This document shows, piece after piece, positions 52,681-64,000 of a stretch of 64,000 nt of DNA; position 1 is the first letter of the stretch; each line of letters begins with the position of its first letter. The position numbers and the translations under genes are program-made. The stretch is taken from assembly GCA_033239005.1 (NCBI GenBank), contig BSQZ01000005.1, forward strand, positions 2,805,001 through 2,869,000, in the 5' to 3' direction. The stretch comes from Lamellibrachia satsuma (lineage: Eukaryota > Annelida > Polychaeta > Sabellida > Siboglinidae). The notes under the pieces are model-generated. The model did no database searches and had not been told where the DNA came from. It saw only the letters and a program-made list of their open reading frames with translations.

Positions 52681-55600
52681 GGCTGGAAACTGTGTGAGAG
52701 CAAAACCACAAGTTGTAGAAATGAAATTGTGTACTACCCCTAGCATATGTAATGTTGTTGAGAAGCTAAATAACCTAATGAACGATTCAAACCCAGTGCT
52801 GAATCACTATTCTTTTCTGGTGTGTCTGAAACATCTGGTTACATTATAGAACTACAAGTTATATTTCAGAAACAAAACAGAACAAAATTATACTGGTAAT
52901 TAAAGTCACAGACATATATGTAAGATCTGCAGTAGTAATGTCCATAATTATGGTTAGACATAGGTTTTACATGGCATCTAAATATATCTTGTTTGTTCAG
53001 TCATTACTGTCATTGATGATTAAGCCATATGCTAAATACTACTCTACCATACTCCATAAGTACTATGAGTATAGTAACCAGTTCAGTGATATTTCATGCC
53101 AAATGTTTACGGGTCCAAGTCACCAAGACAAGAAAATGTCTTCATCCTTTGGTTTGAGGCTGTACCAACTACATATTTGGCAGTAGTGTTTCTTTAACTA
53201 ACAGTGTCTCATATGAAAGACATAATTATATTTCCAATCTCCTGCACGCAGGACTGCTGTATCAGTGTTTGCGAAGTGAAGCCCAAGGTGAAAGCAAGTC
53301 GAACCAAATTTTAGAGAAACAACAGGTTGAGATGCCACCTTGGGCTGAACCCACGACCTCGACTCATGAAGTAAAAGATCCTACACATCCACAGCTCACA
53401 ATAAACCACTCCTTATCTTATGGTTGACATATGCTAGCCCTTGGCCTAGACAGGGCTGTTTGTTGTCATAAGTTAACACAAGTAAACAAAAACCCATACT
53501 TTTCTAGAATCCGGGCCCACCGCAATTTCGCTGTGATTAACATGCAATATGTACAGTATCCATGCACAATACGTGCACACTGCATACGGACCTACAGAAC
53601 ATGTAAATTATTAAACATGTTATGCATAAAACACATTGAATCACTTTTTTGAAGCTTGAATGTGCATATTTAACCTTAAATAAGCACCACCATGCCCCTT
53701 TTATTCATACAAAGGCGACACGCAATGCAAGTTAAATATGCGAATTCGATTATGATTAAATGTGTTTTTACGCACATAATCTAACAAATAATCTACATGT
53801 TCTGAAGCACATTTAGGTGTGCCGAATTCCAGAAAAGTGCCCAAAAATCTAAAGGATTTTTTCGGATACGCACTTCTTCTATCTGAGCCGGCCCCTTGCC
53901 TGGTTTTTACTGCAAATTACAACTTTAAACTACTACTATAGGCATGGTGAGGGGTGAGGCAGGGGGCTCAACCTCCCATCTTCCACTTGATTTTAGGGTC
54001 ACCCATTTCGTAGCCTTAGCCCAACGAAAACGTCCCACCTCTGGCTCTGACCAATTTTTTGGACTAATTTCCCACTTTCTGGCTGCCACTGCTAATAAGT
54101 ACGTGCCCCAAACAAACTACCAGCACCAGCAGCTGGGATACAAAATGTATTTATCTTAAATTGTATACTTCAGCTGCTGCACCTGTTATGATCATTAACT
54201 ACCATAATTATTGCAGTGGTATCGAGTCCATTTTACCTGTCAGTGGGCGATAATGGAGCGCATAGCGGCATATTTATCTGCAGCACAGCAACGGCTAACA
54301 GGACAATCTGCGGGAGGCCACAGTTGAGATGTTTCAAGATACCCATTCGTCCAAGTTTGACACCCTTTCGTCCCAGTTTGACGCTGAATAAATAATTATT
54401 TGTGTTTTTTGTGCGTTAAAAGTAATGCAAGGGTTCTCATGTGAGTGGCCAATATCTTAGAATTTCGTAATACAAAAACGTCTCAAAGACAATATGTGAA
54501 TTAGCCTGGCCTTGGCTTGGTTTAGGCTTAGCCAAGGGCAAGGTCTAGGCTTAGACATTTACCAAATGGTAGATCATCTCGTTCGGGCAAATAACATTAC
54601 ACGTGGCCATGCCCATGGTGACATATTTATCCAAGTGCCGGCAAGTACAGGTTTATGCCAATAGTTTTTTCAACAGAACTATACTGGAACGGACTATCAC
54701 AAACAGTTGTCTACAGCCACTGCACTGACACTGTGGACACTTCTAAATTCTGTGCAGTGGCGAGTGCTTTATTATTTTCAATGACAATGTGGGGGTAAGT
54801 ATACCTTAATTTGTTTTCCGGGTTTTTGCAAACCACAAGCAATATTCATGGTTCTCAATAACAAAACTTAATTACTGCAGACATGAAGCGTGCACTGGGA
54901 GCACAGAAAACATAACTGGACCACTTTACATGCATACTATGATATGAATAAAAATGATATAAATTTCAAGCATTCTGCATATATATAATATGAATGGTGA
55001 ACGCAGACAACAAAGAATGGAATTTTTGCTTGCAAGTATGCCTTTGGCTACTGGCATAGTTCAGGCCGTTTTTGCATTTTTAAATGTGGACAATTATTTA
55101 GCTGCATGATTGGTGACATATGGAACTAGTTGAGCTACTTTGAATAAAAAAATTTATAAATGCTATCAATATGATAGATCGTGTTATTTTATGTTTTCTT
55201 CCCTAAATGGCTATATATTGATTTTTGCAATCAGAACATAGCATGAAAACAAACAACAAACCATAGCAGAAATCTTACTGCATCACTTTTATTTGTGATT
55301 ATACAATTACACAAACATAATAATCCTATACATACATAATTAAAATCTTCAAATTAAAATTTATGTTTTACTCAACGAAATGCATAACATTTAAAAGTAC
55401 AAGTAAAAGTTTACACAAATATATATATATAGGAATAAAATATAAACCATTAAAAGCACCATAGGAGGTTAAACAGTAATGAAAGCACACCAACAGACTG
55501 CCACCATATGGTAACCAAGCAACACACACAATACATGGTTACCATACACCACCAATGTAACATAGCAACGCAAACAATAAATAGCCACAAGTGACAACAC

Positions 55601-56008
55601 ACTGTCAACACTGTAACCAGTTATTACGGACTACCAAAAAGCATCACCAATATGTCGAAGGAACATAATAAATAATGAAACACAGAAAACCTATGTATCA
55701 TTAATAAGTATCACAAACATTGCCATACCAAAATAGTGTTTCCTAAAAAGTTAACACATTAGAATACCCAAACCTTACTGAATATAGTAAAAGTATATAA
55801 CATTTAAAACATCTTAATTAATGCTGTTAGCAGGCATACCAATAAATGCTATATGCACCACCAGATATCACTAGTAGGCCCTATACCAAAGTGGTAAAAC
55901 AGAAATATCATTACTTCTCAGTACAGGAGATCATTGCAAAACCACTAACATGAGCATTTAAAACTATTAAATCTGAAACATAACCAAAAACCCAAACAAT
56001 AATCTGTG

Positions 56009-56211
56009 CATGTTCGCCATACATGCAATGTGGCAAATATAAAACAAATCATATTCGCCATACATGCAATGTGGCAAATATAAAACAAATCATATTCGCC
56101 ATACATGCAATGTGGCAAATATAAAACAAATCATGTTCGCCATACATGCAATGTGGCAAATATAAAACAAATCATGTTCGCCATATATGCAATGTGGCAA
56201 ATATAAAACAA
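56009..56211. repeat. 41-bp tandem repeat, 5 copies
   Basis: Unit gttcgccatacatgcaatgt plus ggcaaatataaaacaaatca. The first part is a near-palindrome (gccatacatgcaatgtggc). Confidence 0.93.
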
Positions 56212-56254
56212 ATAACAATACCAAATCCTTTAATTGCTGTAGAAGCATCGAAGG

Positions 56255-56327
56255 AATAAGGAATGTTTCCTAGCACTAGTAAGGAATGTTTCCTAGCACT
56301 AGTAAGGAATGTTTCCTAGCACTAGTA
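56255..56327. repeat. 23-bp tandem repeat, 3 copies
   Basis: Unit aaggaatgtttcctagcact plus agt, with internal aggaa/ttcct symmetry. It directly follows the 41-bp array. Confidence 0.93.
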
Positions 56328-56557
56328 ACGAATGTCATCTTCACTGGAAGTGTTTAAGTCACTGGTAAAATGTAAATGCACACAAACTGCTTGATTAGTC
56401 TGATGATGGTCATGATTCTGTAAACATTTCTAAATGTAGTTTATGGCGACTTTGTAAACTAGCTTGAAGAACCAATCTTCAATACCCTTCATACATTGTC
56501 TCTATGCTGAAGAAATACAATCTCTAATAGTCCTCTACGCACAAAAAAATTTTTTTT

Positions 56558-56563
56558 TTTATT
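56558..56563 (-). terminator. Candidate poly(A) signal of GCAT
   Basis: AATAAA on minus, 100 nt after the stop, but inside an A-rich run, so only tentative. Confidence 0.35.
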
Positions 56564-56662
56564 TTAAGCCTAATTTTCGTCTGAATAAAAGATATGTAGA
56601 TATATCTGTAACTGGACCCAAGCATGTGGAATATTGGCAGATCACAGTGACCTTGACTGTGT

Positions 56663-56772
56663 TCACGATATGACCTTAAGCTGCTTGCCAGTCTCAATGA
56701 AAGCATCAACAGCCGTGTCTACATTCTGTAGACTGTGACCAGCAGAGAGCTGCACTCGAATGCGTGCTTTGC
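56663..56772 (-). CDS. GCAT: GCAT exon 9 (last)
   Basis: Encodes [20 protein letters not shown] then [15 protein letters not shown] and TGA; the family C-terminal helix. Acceptor ttgttgcag, phase 1. Confidence 0.95.
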
Positions 56773-59700
56773 CTGCAACAAAAAACACCAACAAAACATG
56801 TATATTAATAAAAATCAGTGTTTTTTAGGGAAGCATATAATGCCATAGTATACAATGAAATAACATTATCTTTTTATAATACGATGACAAGAGTAAGTAC
56901 ATATCTGGTCAGAGGTACACACATTTTTATGACTAATCAAATTTGATCATTTGCATTATATTATTATCTCCAATATCTCAAGTAATAAGAATAATTTTAA
57001 CATGAAGAAGGATTTTTACTTAAGTTATTTGTTTTCAGTCCACATTTGTTTGCAACCGAGTGTCAAAACCAGGAATCTGCCAGGACAAATTGTTACACAC
57101 ATTTTTAACTGATGCATTTTTCACGGAGATATCCTATCAACATAAAAATTACAGTGTTTTCATAGCTATTGAAAAGTAGCTGTAATTTGTAATAAGTTTT
57201 TTGCTTTTGAAATAAAATAGGCCAATAAACATACAAACACAAATCAATTTCCACCAATTCATAGTGGAGATAAATCCTTCTAAACCCACCTTTTGGAACA
57301 ACCGGGTAGCTGAATCCAATTACATATATTCCTCGTTCTGAAAACACAAAGCTGCATGCTTACTGATAGGTGACATCAGCCTTCAAATCACAAGCAAGCT
57401 GTGCTAATACATCTACTACTTCACATGTAAGTGGCATATCAGATTACTAGCTTATTCGATAATTTCAAGACCTGTTTGCGAAGGTGCAACAGCTTGTTCT
57501 ATTCACTATGCGAATGTTTAACATTTCTCATGCAGTACCACGTTACTACAAAGCAGATAACAATCTGTTTTACTCTCTTAGGCAATATTAATTTCCAAAC
57601 ATTTCTCACCCAACATCTCTTCTGCAAACTTAGCTGCAAGCTTTTCATCAGTGAGCAGGACTGGAGATATAGGGTGGTCTTTATCGCCCTGGGGGAAAAG
57701 AACACAATCATTCCATGCCACAAACCTGGAATTCCTTCCTATATATTTTATTGGAGCAATAATTTATGTATAATTTTGTTTTTTCTAAAATTCCATTAAA
57801 ACCTTTCTCGAAATAACCACATGCAACTGAAGTTTATGATTAATTCCTGCTAAGTAAATTAATTCAAAAACACGTAATTCAAAATAACATTCACAATTTA
57901 AATTTTTTATTGTGGAAATTATCTTGGACACATGTCTAAATCCATTTTGAGAAGAGTTTATATATTATCTAGTTAGTCATCACCAAGTCCTATTTACATT
58001 ACGTTTTGTAGCAATGCAACTACCGGGGATGGTATATATGACAAGGAGAACTAGCTGTGTAAGTAGTCATCATGGTATTGGCTGCATCTCGTGCATGCAA
58101 ACACATTCTGTACGTGTACACCTTTCTTTAACACTAGTCATATAAACTACTTATCTGTCTGTCTGTTAAAGGGCAATGGTATGTGCCAACCATACTCTCT
58201 GTGCTCTCACTACATAAGTAATGTGCAACCACAGTTTACATTTACTGCTGAACTAGAATAGCAGATGCAGTCAGTCAAAGTTAATTAACCTTTATCTGTA
58301 CACTGAGTAAGACTTCATTTTACCTCCTACATGACAGCGATGCTGTTTCATGTGGATTAATCGCATTCAATACAGATTTTGGGGAATGAGGAATATACAG
58401 CCATATTTTATATGGATACAGTGTATGTTTAAAATTTACGGAAAAATCACTAAGCAGATTTCCAGCAAAACCTGATTTTGTTTGATATAGGTACATTTTG
58501 TAGCCTGAAAGATAAAAGGTCAAAATTAACCAATGAAAACTTGTATATGGCTTTCTACAGAATTTTTAATCAAAAATATATATTTCAACCCAAAGAAAAT
58601 GGCATGACTGACATGACAAAAATATCTTTATAATTAAATTAAATAAGTCGCACTTACTAATACAGTAAATCCAGCTTCTGACATTCGATTGCGGAACCTG
58701 TGTGTGTTAGCTGCTAATTTCTCAATCAGCTCCGATGACTTCATCAGCAGTTCAAACACTTTTGACGCCGTAGCAACAACTGGCGGGGGCAGGCTGTTGG
58801 AAAATAGGTAAGGTCGTGACCTATTTCTCAACAGGTCAATCAGTTCCTTTGACCCTGTGGTGTAGCCACCTGCAAATTGATGGCAGTTACAACATTTTAA
58901 CAGAAAAAAAATGTCATTACTGTTCAAAATCAATATTTCGTAGTTTGAATAAATGTGGCATATTGTCTTTTTTTCATAGATAAAAAATTGGACTGGCAAT
59001 GCATTTGATTTTCCAGGTTTCCATTTATTCATATTCTGCCCTATTCTATGTTCAGTTACACAAGCAGTGTTGTTTGAGAGGCTAGCGTTTTTTTAATTGT
59101 GACAAAAAGAGGACACAGCTTACCTGACGCTCCCCCAAGTGCCTTGCCGAGAGTTGAATTGATCATATCAACTCGTCCTGGCTCAAGACCCAGGTATTCT
59201 TCAGTCCCTCTGTTGGAATGCACCCAATACATATATTGGTGATGATTACATATATTGTGGTACCAGACATCTTATCAAAGAAACACCAAAATATACACGA
59301 CGTGTATATTAATTAAAAATTCAAATGTGCAGGCAAATAATGCCATTGTTTGCAAAAATTTTTTGTCAACAATTAAAAGTATTTGGTCAACATGTAGACA
59401 TATATTTATCATAAGTGTTTTAAGTTAACAAATTGGCAATCGTGACATTGTATTTATCCCCAATGTAACTTGCTCAATCAAATTTGATGATTTGAACAAA
59501 AAAACTTCATATTGTTTTTAAAAAGGCACATTATACAGTGTTATACTTATAAAGTAAATACACTTATGTGGAATATAATACTTGTTATACAAATATGCCT
59601 CTACCTCTGGCTAGATGTTATTTCTGGTTAAGTGCGGTCAACGATACTTTTACAAAAAAGCAGGGTTAACTAAATTACTTTAATTTTGTACTTGAGTAAA

Positions 59701-61151
59701 AGTAATTCACCTAAAAACTACTTGAATAAAACTAAAAGTAATTTGTAAAAAAGTACTTGAGTAAAAAGTAAAATTCCTTTTCAAAAGTACTTGAAGTAAA
59801 AGTAGAAGTAAAAGTACAACACTTAGAAATAACAACAAAATCATGAGTACTATTATATTAATTACACAGCTTACCCTTGAACATGGTGCTCACTTGGATG
59901 TTTGGAAAATTACATTATCATTAATGAGAGCTCACAACATTAAATAATGTCAGTCAAATACAGAACTAAATTAATGATGAAGCACAACCTTTCTTTTTAT
60001 CAACCTGTTCCACTGGGGTATGGGAGGAGCTAGATAGTAGAACAGGATATGTGCATGCAGGTGTGATTATATCTAAGTTGCTAGAGGGTCGGTCCAGTAT
60101 TAGTAATGGTAGCCTCTCCAGGAAACTGATCAGAGGTAATACCACCTAACACTGCCTATAGTAAAATTAACAAAGACATCTGATGACTAGCTGATGAAGC
60201 CACCTGGTTTGTGGACGCCCACCTTCTCATGTCTTCCTAGACATGTCTTATCAGTTCACACAAACATTGAAACAACACACTTTAGCAGGTAGCTGGGTTG
60301 GTTATCTGGTACCAGCTGGGGCTAGAACTGATCAGAAGACAGACCAGTGCAATAGAGGACTGCTGTTGCTATGTGCAATTAAGATTTAAGTGCTGTGTCA
60401 GGGCCCCTGTCTCTGTCCCTGATATTATGGGTCAGCTTGAATAACTCTTTAGTTATGTAGAGTATTCATTATTATGCATTTATTAAACATCTCAATATGA
60501 ATTTTATTTGTGAAAGTAAAATGCTGTTTAATGCTGACGCAAACCGATAAGGCCGTTGCTGACAATGGGCGAAAATAAGTTCTCAATCCACGATGCACAT
60601 TCGCTCGCAAATATCAGAATTCTCAATACAATGTCGAAATTGCAAATTTTAATATTTATATAACACGCATTTGAAACTTACTGATTAATAGTTTATATGG
60701 TGCAATGGAGACATTTGCATCATGGTTTGTTTGCTTGAAATGACATTTTATGTCAATGGCCTTGACCTGACCTATGCCAATATTTGGCAGACTTCATTCA
60801 CTGACCTATATATAAAACAGTGGTTGCGTCAATTTCCCAAAGAGAGGTTTGTATGCAAATATGATCGCAAACTGGCCTGCGATTGGATGATATTAATAGC
60901 TTTTGGCCTGGCGACTAGGCACAGTTTACGAAATGTCATTGACGATGGAGTGCCACCGGCTGCAAGGTTGCGTTACTTTAGATAAAACTACTTCGTTACA
61001 AGTAAAAGTATTTAGTCAAAATTCTACTTCGTTACATGCCAATTATTTAAAATAACTACTCAAGTATTGTAACAAAGTACTTTTACTTCGTTACATGTCA
61101 AACCTACAAAAAAAGAGACAAGTGGTCAGGGTACCATGGTGCAAAATAAGC

Positions 61152-61233
<82 letters not shown>

Positions 61234-64000
61234 CTTCATGAACATACCGTCCTGTCTTGCCAAAGTGTCCTGTAGCGTGAGACTCATCCACAAATACCAG
61301 GGCTTTGTACTCATCCGCTAAGTCGCAGATTTCCCTAGAAAAACACAACACTTTATAACTAAAAATAATCCTTATTAACATTTTACTAAACATATTCACA
61401 TGTATGTATATGTGCTAAACTGCATAACAACAAAATGGAACAACAAAAATAATAAAATTTTGGTAAAAAGGTACGTTCTTATTATCCAGTCCGTAGCATT
61501 GTTCAAAGCACTTTACACTTCATACTCTGGCAGATCTGTTCATATCAACGCCAACTTGACTTCTCTGGGAAGCATGCAGTCATGTTGCAAAGATTGTTCG
61601 TTCAGATATATCCACCACATTCTGTAGCCACGTATTTATTTATACAGCTGAGTGAACTGAAGTAACGTTGAGTGAACGAAACTGTACAAGTTTCAATACG
61701 GCAGAAGAGGATTTGAACCTGTGTTCTCTTGATTGATAGTCCAATGTTCTAACTACTGTGCCACAGCGTCCCACAAAGGGTTTGAAGTTATACAATGTAC
61801 TATTGAATAATCAACTTTTTTACCTGAATTCTCAGTTGCCTACAAAGAAACATTGAGAGTTACACAAGACACTGCTCTTATATTCAATCATTCCTGTGCC
61901 TGAGAATAACCAGACACTCGGACACACCTGAGAGGAGCGACATTCCCATCCATGCTGAATACGCCATCAGTGACTATTAGACGCATCCGAGCATTCTGAG
62001 TTTCCTGTAGCAACCGTTCCAGATCTGGAGGTCAAAATTAATACTTTGCATGACAGATTCTAAACATGTTTAGGCACGGTACCAAGACAACCTCTTGCAT
62101 GTGTTCTGGATAAACCTGATCTGAATATCAGAAAAAATATCTATTGACATGAAAACAGCCCACCTAAAGGCTTGGCGCCAACTACAAGAATGCCTACTTG
62201 CTTTGCTGTTGCATGATCCAAATACCTTCTGGAAACATACTGGAAAACAAGGAATCAGACAAAACCTCAGATCTGATATACCCATGGAAGTGGTATATTG
62301 GGGACAGTTCCGTGTCCACTGATGATGGCAAGATTTGATCCAGAATCCAGTCAACCGTGATCAAACAACTGACCACCACTACATTTTCCAGTCTCACCCA
62401 CTGTTTCACAAAGAACACCTTAATAGGTCTATTTCTAAAAAGGATATTCAATAGGCCATAAACAAGGCCAAGTAACACAATTTTGGGATAATGATGGTAT
62501 TCCAATTGAGACCAGGTTTGGTGACAATGCCAGGAACTTGACAATGTTTTGACGATGGTATGGTTATTGAAGTATGATACTACCACAAGGTGACCCCAAT
62601 ACCCAACTGTGGTACTTCTGATCCGAGTGTCACTACATTATTGGGGATTTACACTACACATGCATAAAAAATATATTACTCAGTATTAAATGACCGTCCA
62701 AATTTAAAGACAACAACATTTTGTATGATGAGCAACATTTATTTAGGCTAGTTTGACACTAGAAAGTGTTGACAGCAAACCTATGCATGCTTCATAAATT
62801 TTTGCACAGAGCATGATCACATAAATAGAAAGTCTATGGGAAAATAATTAATTATAATAAACATGGAAAAATGCTTGAGACTATGAAATATACTCCCTCT
62901 TACAGTCCTAGCCATACGTTGTATTAAACAACCCACTTCAACGCCGACATCCTAAGAATGGTTTCTTTCTACAGGAAAGCAACAAGCCTATTTGGGCTGC
63001 ATTTTCCCTGTATACAATTTTCAACACCATATTGTAAATTTGTTTATTTTTATTAATACACCATTATGGAAAAAAAATAGAATCCACTTCTCCACCTACC
63101 CATCCATACGCCCAAATTCAATCATCTGGCTGTCAAAATACACTCCCACATCATAATACACATACATAAAAAAATGAAACTTTACCTTTCATATCTCTGT
63201 GTTTGTAGCGTTGTCGTTCAGCTTTGCTCAAACGTATGCCATCAATGATAGATGCGTGATTCAATTCATCCGAGATGATGGCATCTCCCTCCTTCATGAG
63301 AACCTCAAAGATGCCTGCATTTGCATCGTAACAACTTGAGTACAATATGGCTTCCTCTCGTCCATGAAACTTGGCAATCTTGTCTTCAAGTTCCTTGTGG
63401 ATGTCCTACAGAAACAAAGGCTCCAGTTAGCAAAATTCTCAGGTAACTAGATAGAAATTTGACATGATTTGACATACAATGATTGAACAGATTACTTCAT
63501 GATGTTGAAATTGTTGCACCAAAACACATACTGGTTTGTAATTGCTTGATAACTTCATTTACAAACTTAAAATGTTAAAGTTACAAAATAATTATAGAGA
63601 TAAATTAACTGCTTCATTATTATGTTGGAAACATCACAAGTGGTGCTTACAGTTAATTTCTAAACTTCTATCAATCTAACATTTAGTTAATTCACCCTGC
63701 CAACTTCACCACCCTTTAACACAAACAGTTTCAAAAAACAAAACTGTTTCTAGTGTGTTACATTATAAAGGGTTGACAAAAACTAAATGTGCTTCTTGCG
63801 TCTACAACTGTCATGACTGTCAGCAATAACTATTGTTTACCAAAAGGAAATCCATCAACACAGCAAAGCTGTGTTTTTTTGGGTCACACGCACACATGCA
63901 CGCACGCACGCAATCATGCACTAAGGTGGCAACTCTGGGGTGGTTCGTACATACCTGTGTGCCACAGATGAAGCGGACCGAACTGAGACCAGCTCCGTGT
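56663..64000 (-). CDS. GCAT: GCAT, glycine C-acetyltransferase (2-amino-3-ketobutyrate CoA ligase), 5'-partial
   Basis: Mitochondrial PLP enzyme of the alpha-oxoamine synthase family. It cleaves 2-amino-3-oxobutyrate with CoA to glycine and acetyl-CoA in threonine breakdown, after threonine dehydrogenase. Coding exons seen (minus): 64000(+)-63955, 63405-63186, 62024-61928, 61334-61248, 59209-59124, 58869-58658, 57688-57610, 57337-57290, 56772-56663. All phases agree; about 327 residues are present of about 419 usual, so roughly 90 N-terminal residues, including the transit peptide, lie beyond the window. Conserved blocks: [34 protein letters not shown] (His stacks on PLP), [23 protein letters not shown] (Asp/His at the cofactor), [14 protein letters not shown] (Schiff-base Lys), [38 protein letters not shown] relatives differ at these positions. 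Confidence 0.96.
57290..57337 (-). CDS. GCAT: GCAT exon 8
   Basis: 48 nt, phase 1-1, encoding [16 protein letters not shown]. Acceptor tgttttcag, donor AAAG|GTGGGT. Confidence 0.95.
57610..57688 (-). CDS. GCAT: GCAT exon 7
   Basis: Encodes [20 protein letters not shown] and FAEEML. It holds the HPI-PV(M/L)L strand. Acceptor ttcccccag, donor G|GTGAGA. Confidence 0.94.
58658..58869 (-). CDS. GCAT: GCAT exon 6
   Basis: Encodes [37 protein letters not shown] and helices to EAGFTVL. Acceptor atttgcag, donor TTA|GTAAGT, phase 1 to 0. Confidence 0.95.
59124..59209 (-). CDS. GCAT: GCAT exon 5: PLP lysine
   Basis: Encodes [20 protein letters not shown] and GKALGGASG; the Lys forms the internal aldimine with PLP. 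Acceptor ccaacag, donor G|GTAAGC. Confidence 0.96.
59661..61106. mobile_element. Non-autonomous hAT element, Tol2-like ends
   Basis: The left end CAGGGTTAAC and the inverse of the right end (TAGGTTTGAC) agree at 7 of 10 positions. Both flanks carry CAAAAAAG (59653-59660; right copy with one extra A), an 8-bp duplication as for hAT. Subterminal regions are rich in 'aagtacttgagtaaaagta' motifs like those in Tol2 ends. No transposase is recognisable; an 87-codon plus frame at 60722-60985 has no known domain. Confidence 0.7.
61155..61231. repeat. (TA)n microsatellite
   Basis: About 38 TA units, beginning 17 nt inside the GCAT intron after exon 4. Confidence 0.95.
61248..61334 (-). CDS. GCAT: GCAT exon 4: DESHATG
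   Basis: Encodes [20 protein letters not shown] and TGHFGKTG, with the cofactor-binding Asp and His. Acceptor gtttttctag, donor CG|GTATGT. Confidence 0.96.
61471..61772 (-). mobile_element. tRNA-derived SINE (family A), full length
   Basis: Reading on minus: a tRNA-like head gggacgctgtggcacagtag with an A-box-like segment, B box ggttcaaatcc (61719-61709), central block ttcactcagctgtataaata, and a body with aagtcaagttggcgttga ending at taagaacgtacc. It is the best copy in the window and defines the family of the fragments at 738, 5885 and 6413. Confidence 0.85.
61928..62024 (-). CDS. GCAT: GCAT exon 3
   Basis: Encodes [20 protein letters not shown] and [11 protein letters not shown]. Acceptor ttgacctccag, donor AG|GTGTGT. 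Confidence 0.95.
62060..63180. other. GCAT intron 2: no assigned element
   Basis: 62160-62590 looks faintly coding-like on the plus strand ([20 protein letters not shown]) but has stops and no recognised domain; it may be a decayed repeat. The rest is AT-rich intron. Confidence 0.35.
63186..63405 (-). CDS. GCAT: GCAT exon 2
   Basis: Encodes [36 protein letters not shown] and [20 protein letters not shown]. The His of NHASI stacks on the PLP ring in this family. Acceptor gtttctgtag, donor G|GTAAAG. Confidence 0.97.
63955..64000 (-). CDS. GCAT: GCAT first exon in the window (partial)
   Basis: Encodes [15 protein letters not shown]; it runs off the window edge. Donor CAG|GTATGT, phase 0. Confidence 0.95.

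Larger units (their letters stand above)
52690..56662. other. XRCC4-GCAT intergenic region
   Basis: 53224-53420 is SINE-like in reverse (B-box-like gggttcagccc, gatcttttacttcatgagtc). 53940-54100 shares 'cccacctc...cccactt' wording with 35150-35320. Tandem arrays occur at 56009-56327. The XRCC4 promoter must lie here but cannot be placed. No gene is supported. Confidence 0.45.

Noticed and set aside
60722..60985. Possible hAT transposase remnant
   Set aside because: 87 codons without any recognisable transposase motif; kept only as unexplained interior of the element.

Overview
The window is eukaryotic, metazoan nuclear DNA. It is AT-rich, its genes are split by GT-AG introns, and it is dense in non-LTR retrotransposons, tRNA-derived SINEs, inverted-repeat DNA elements and tandem arrays. 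The style of the repeats (RTE and CR1-like LINEs, tRNA SINEs, long ACGC/GCAC and TA microsatellites) fits a marine invertebrate, perhaps a lophotrochozoan such as a mollusc. That placement is inference, and the species cannot be read from the sequence.

Three conserved protein-coding genes can be assembled exon by exon with consistent splice phases. (1) Plus strand, 9196-39602: an EF-hand / coiled-coil / Rab GTPase of the CRACR2A (EFCAB4B) type, 19 proposed coding exons, about 775 aa. (2) Minus strand, 52680-41309: XRCC4, the non-homologous end-joining scaffold, 11 coding exons, 350 aa. It is tail-to-tail with CRACR2A, and candidate poly(A) signals of the two genes lie about 70 bp apart. (3) Minus strand, 64000-56663: GCAT (mitochondrial glycine C-acetyltransferase), 9 coding exons seen, with the N-terminus beyond the window. 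The three genes act in unrelated processes (calcium-regulated vesicle traffic, DNA repair, threonine breakdown).

Layout: 1-4790 holds SINE debris and a nearly full-length minus-strand LINE with PHD-like, endonuclease and reverse transcriptase parts. 4791-9195 is upstream flank with a SINE and a probable 5' UTR. 9196-41040 is CRACR2A, whose introns hold most of the tandem arrays and MITE-like elements. 41096-52689 is XRCC4, with a 46-bp minisatellite in one intron and a 5'-truncated RTE LINE flanked by a 10-bp target duplication in another. 52690-56662 is intergenic. 56663-64000 is GCAT, with a Tol2-like hAT element and a full SINE in its introns.

The most unusual signal is a recurrent link between splice sites and minisatellites. 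Three arrays (20 bp, 53/208 bp and 46 bp units, in two different genes) start at intron position +1, and their units begin with copies of the splice donor. A fourth array (21 bp) is built from a splice acceptor plus the first 18 bases of a Rab-domain exon, so it holds many in-line copies of a potential 3' splice site.
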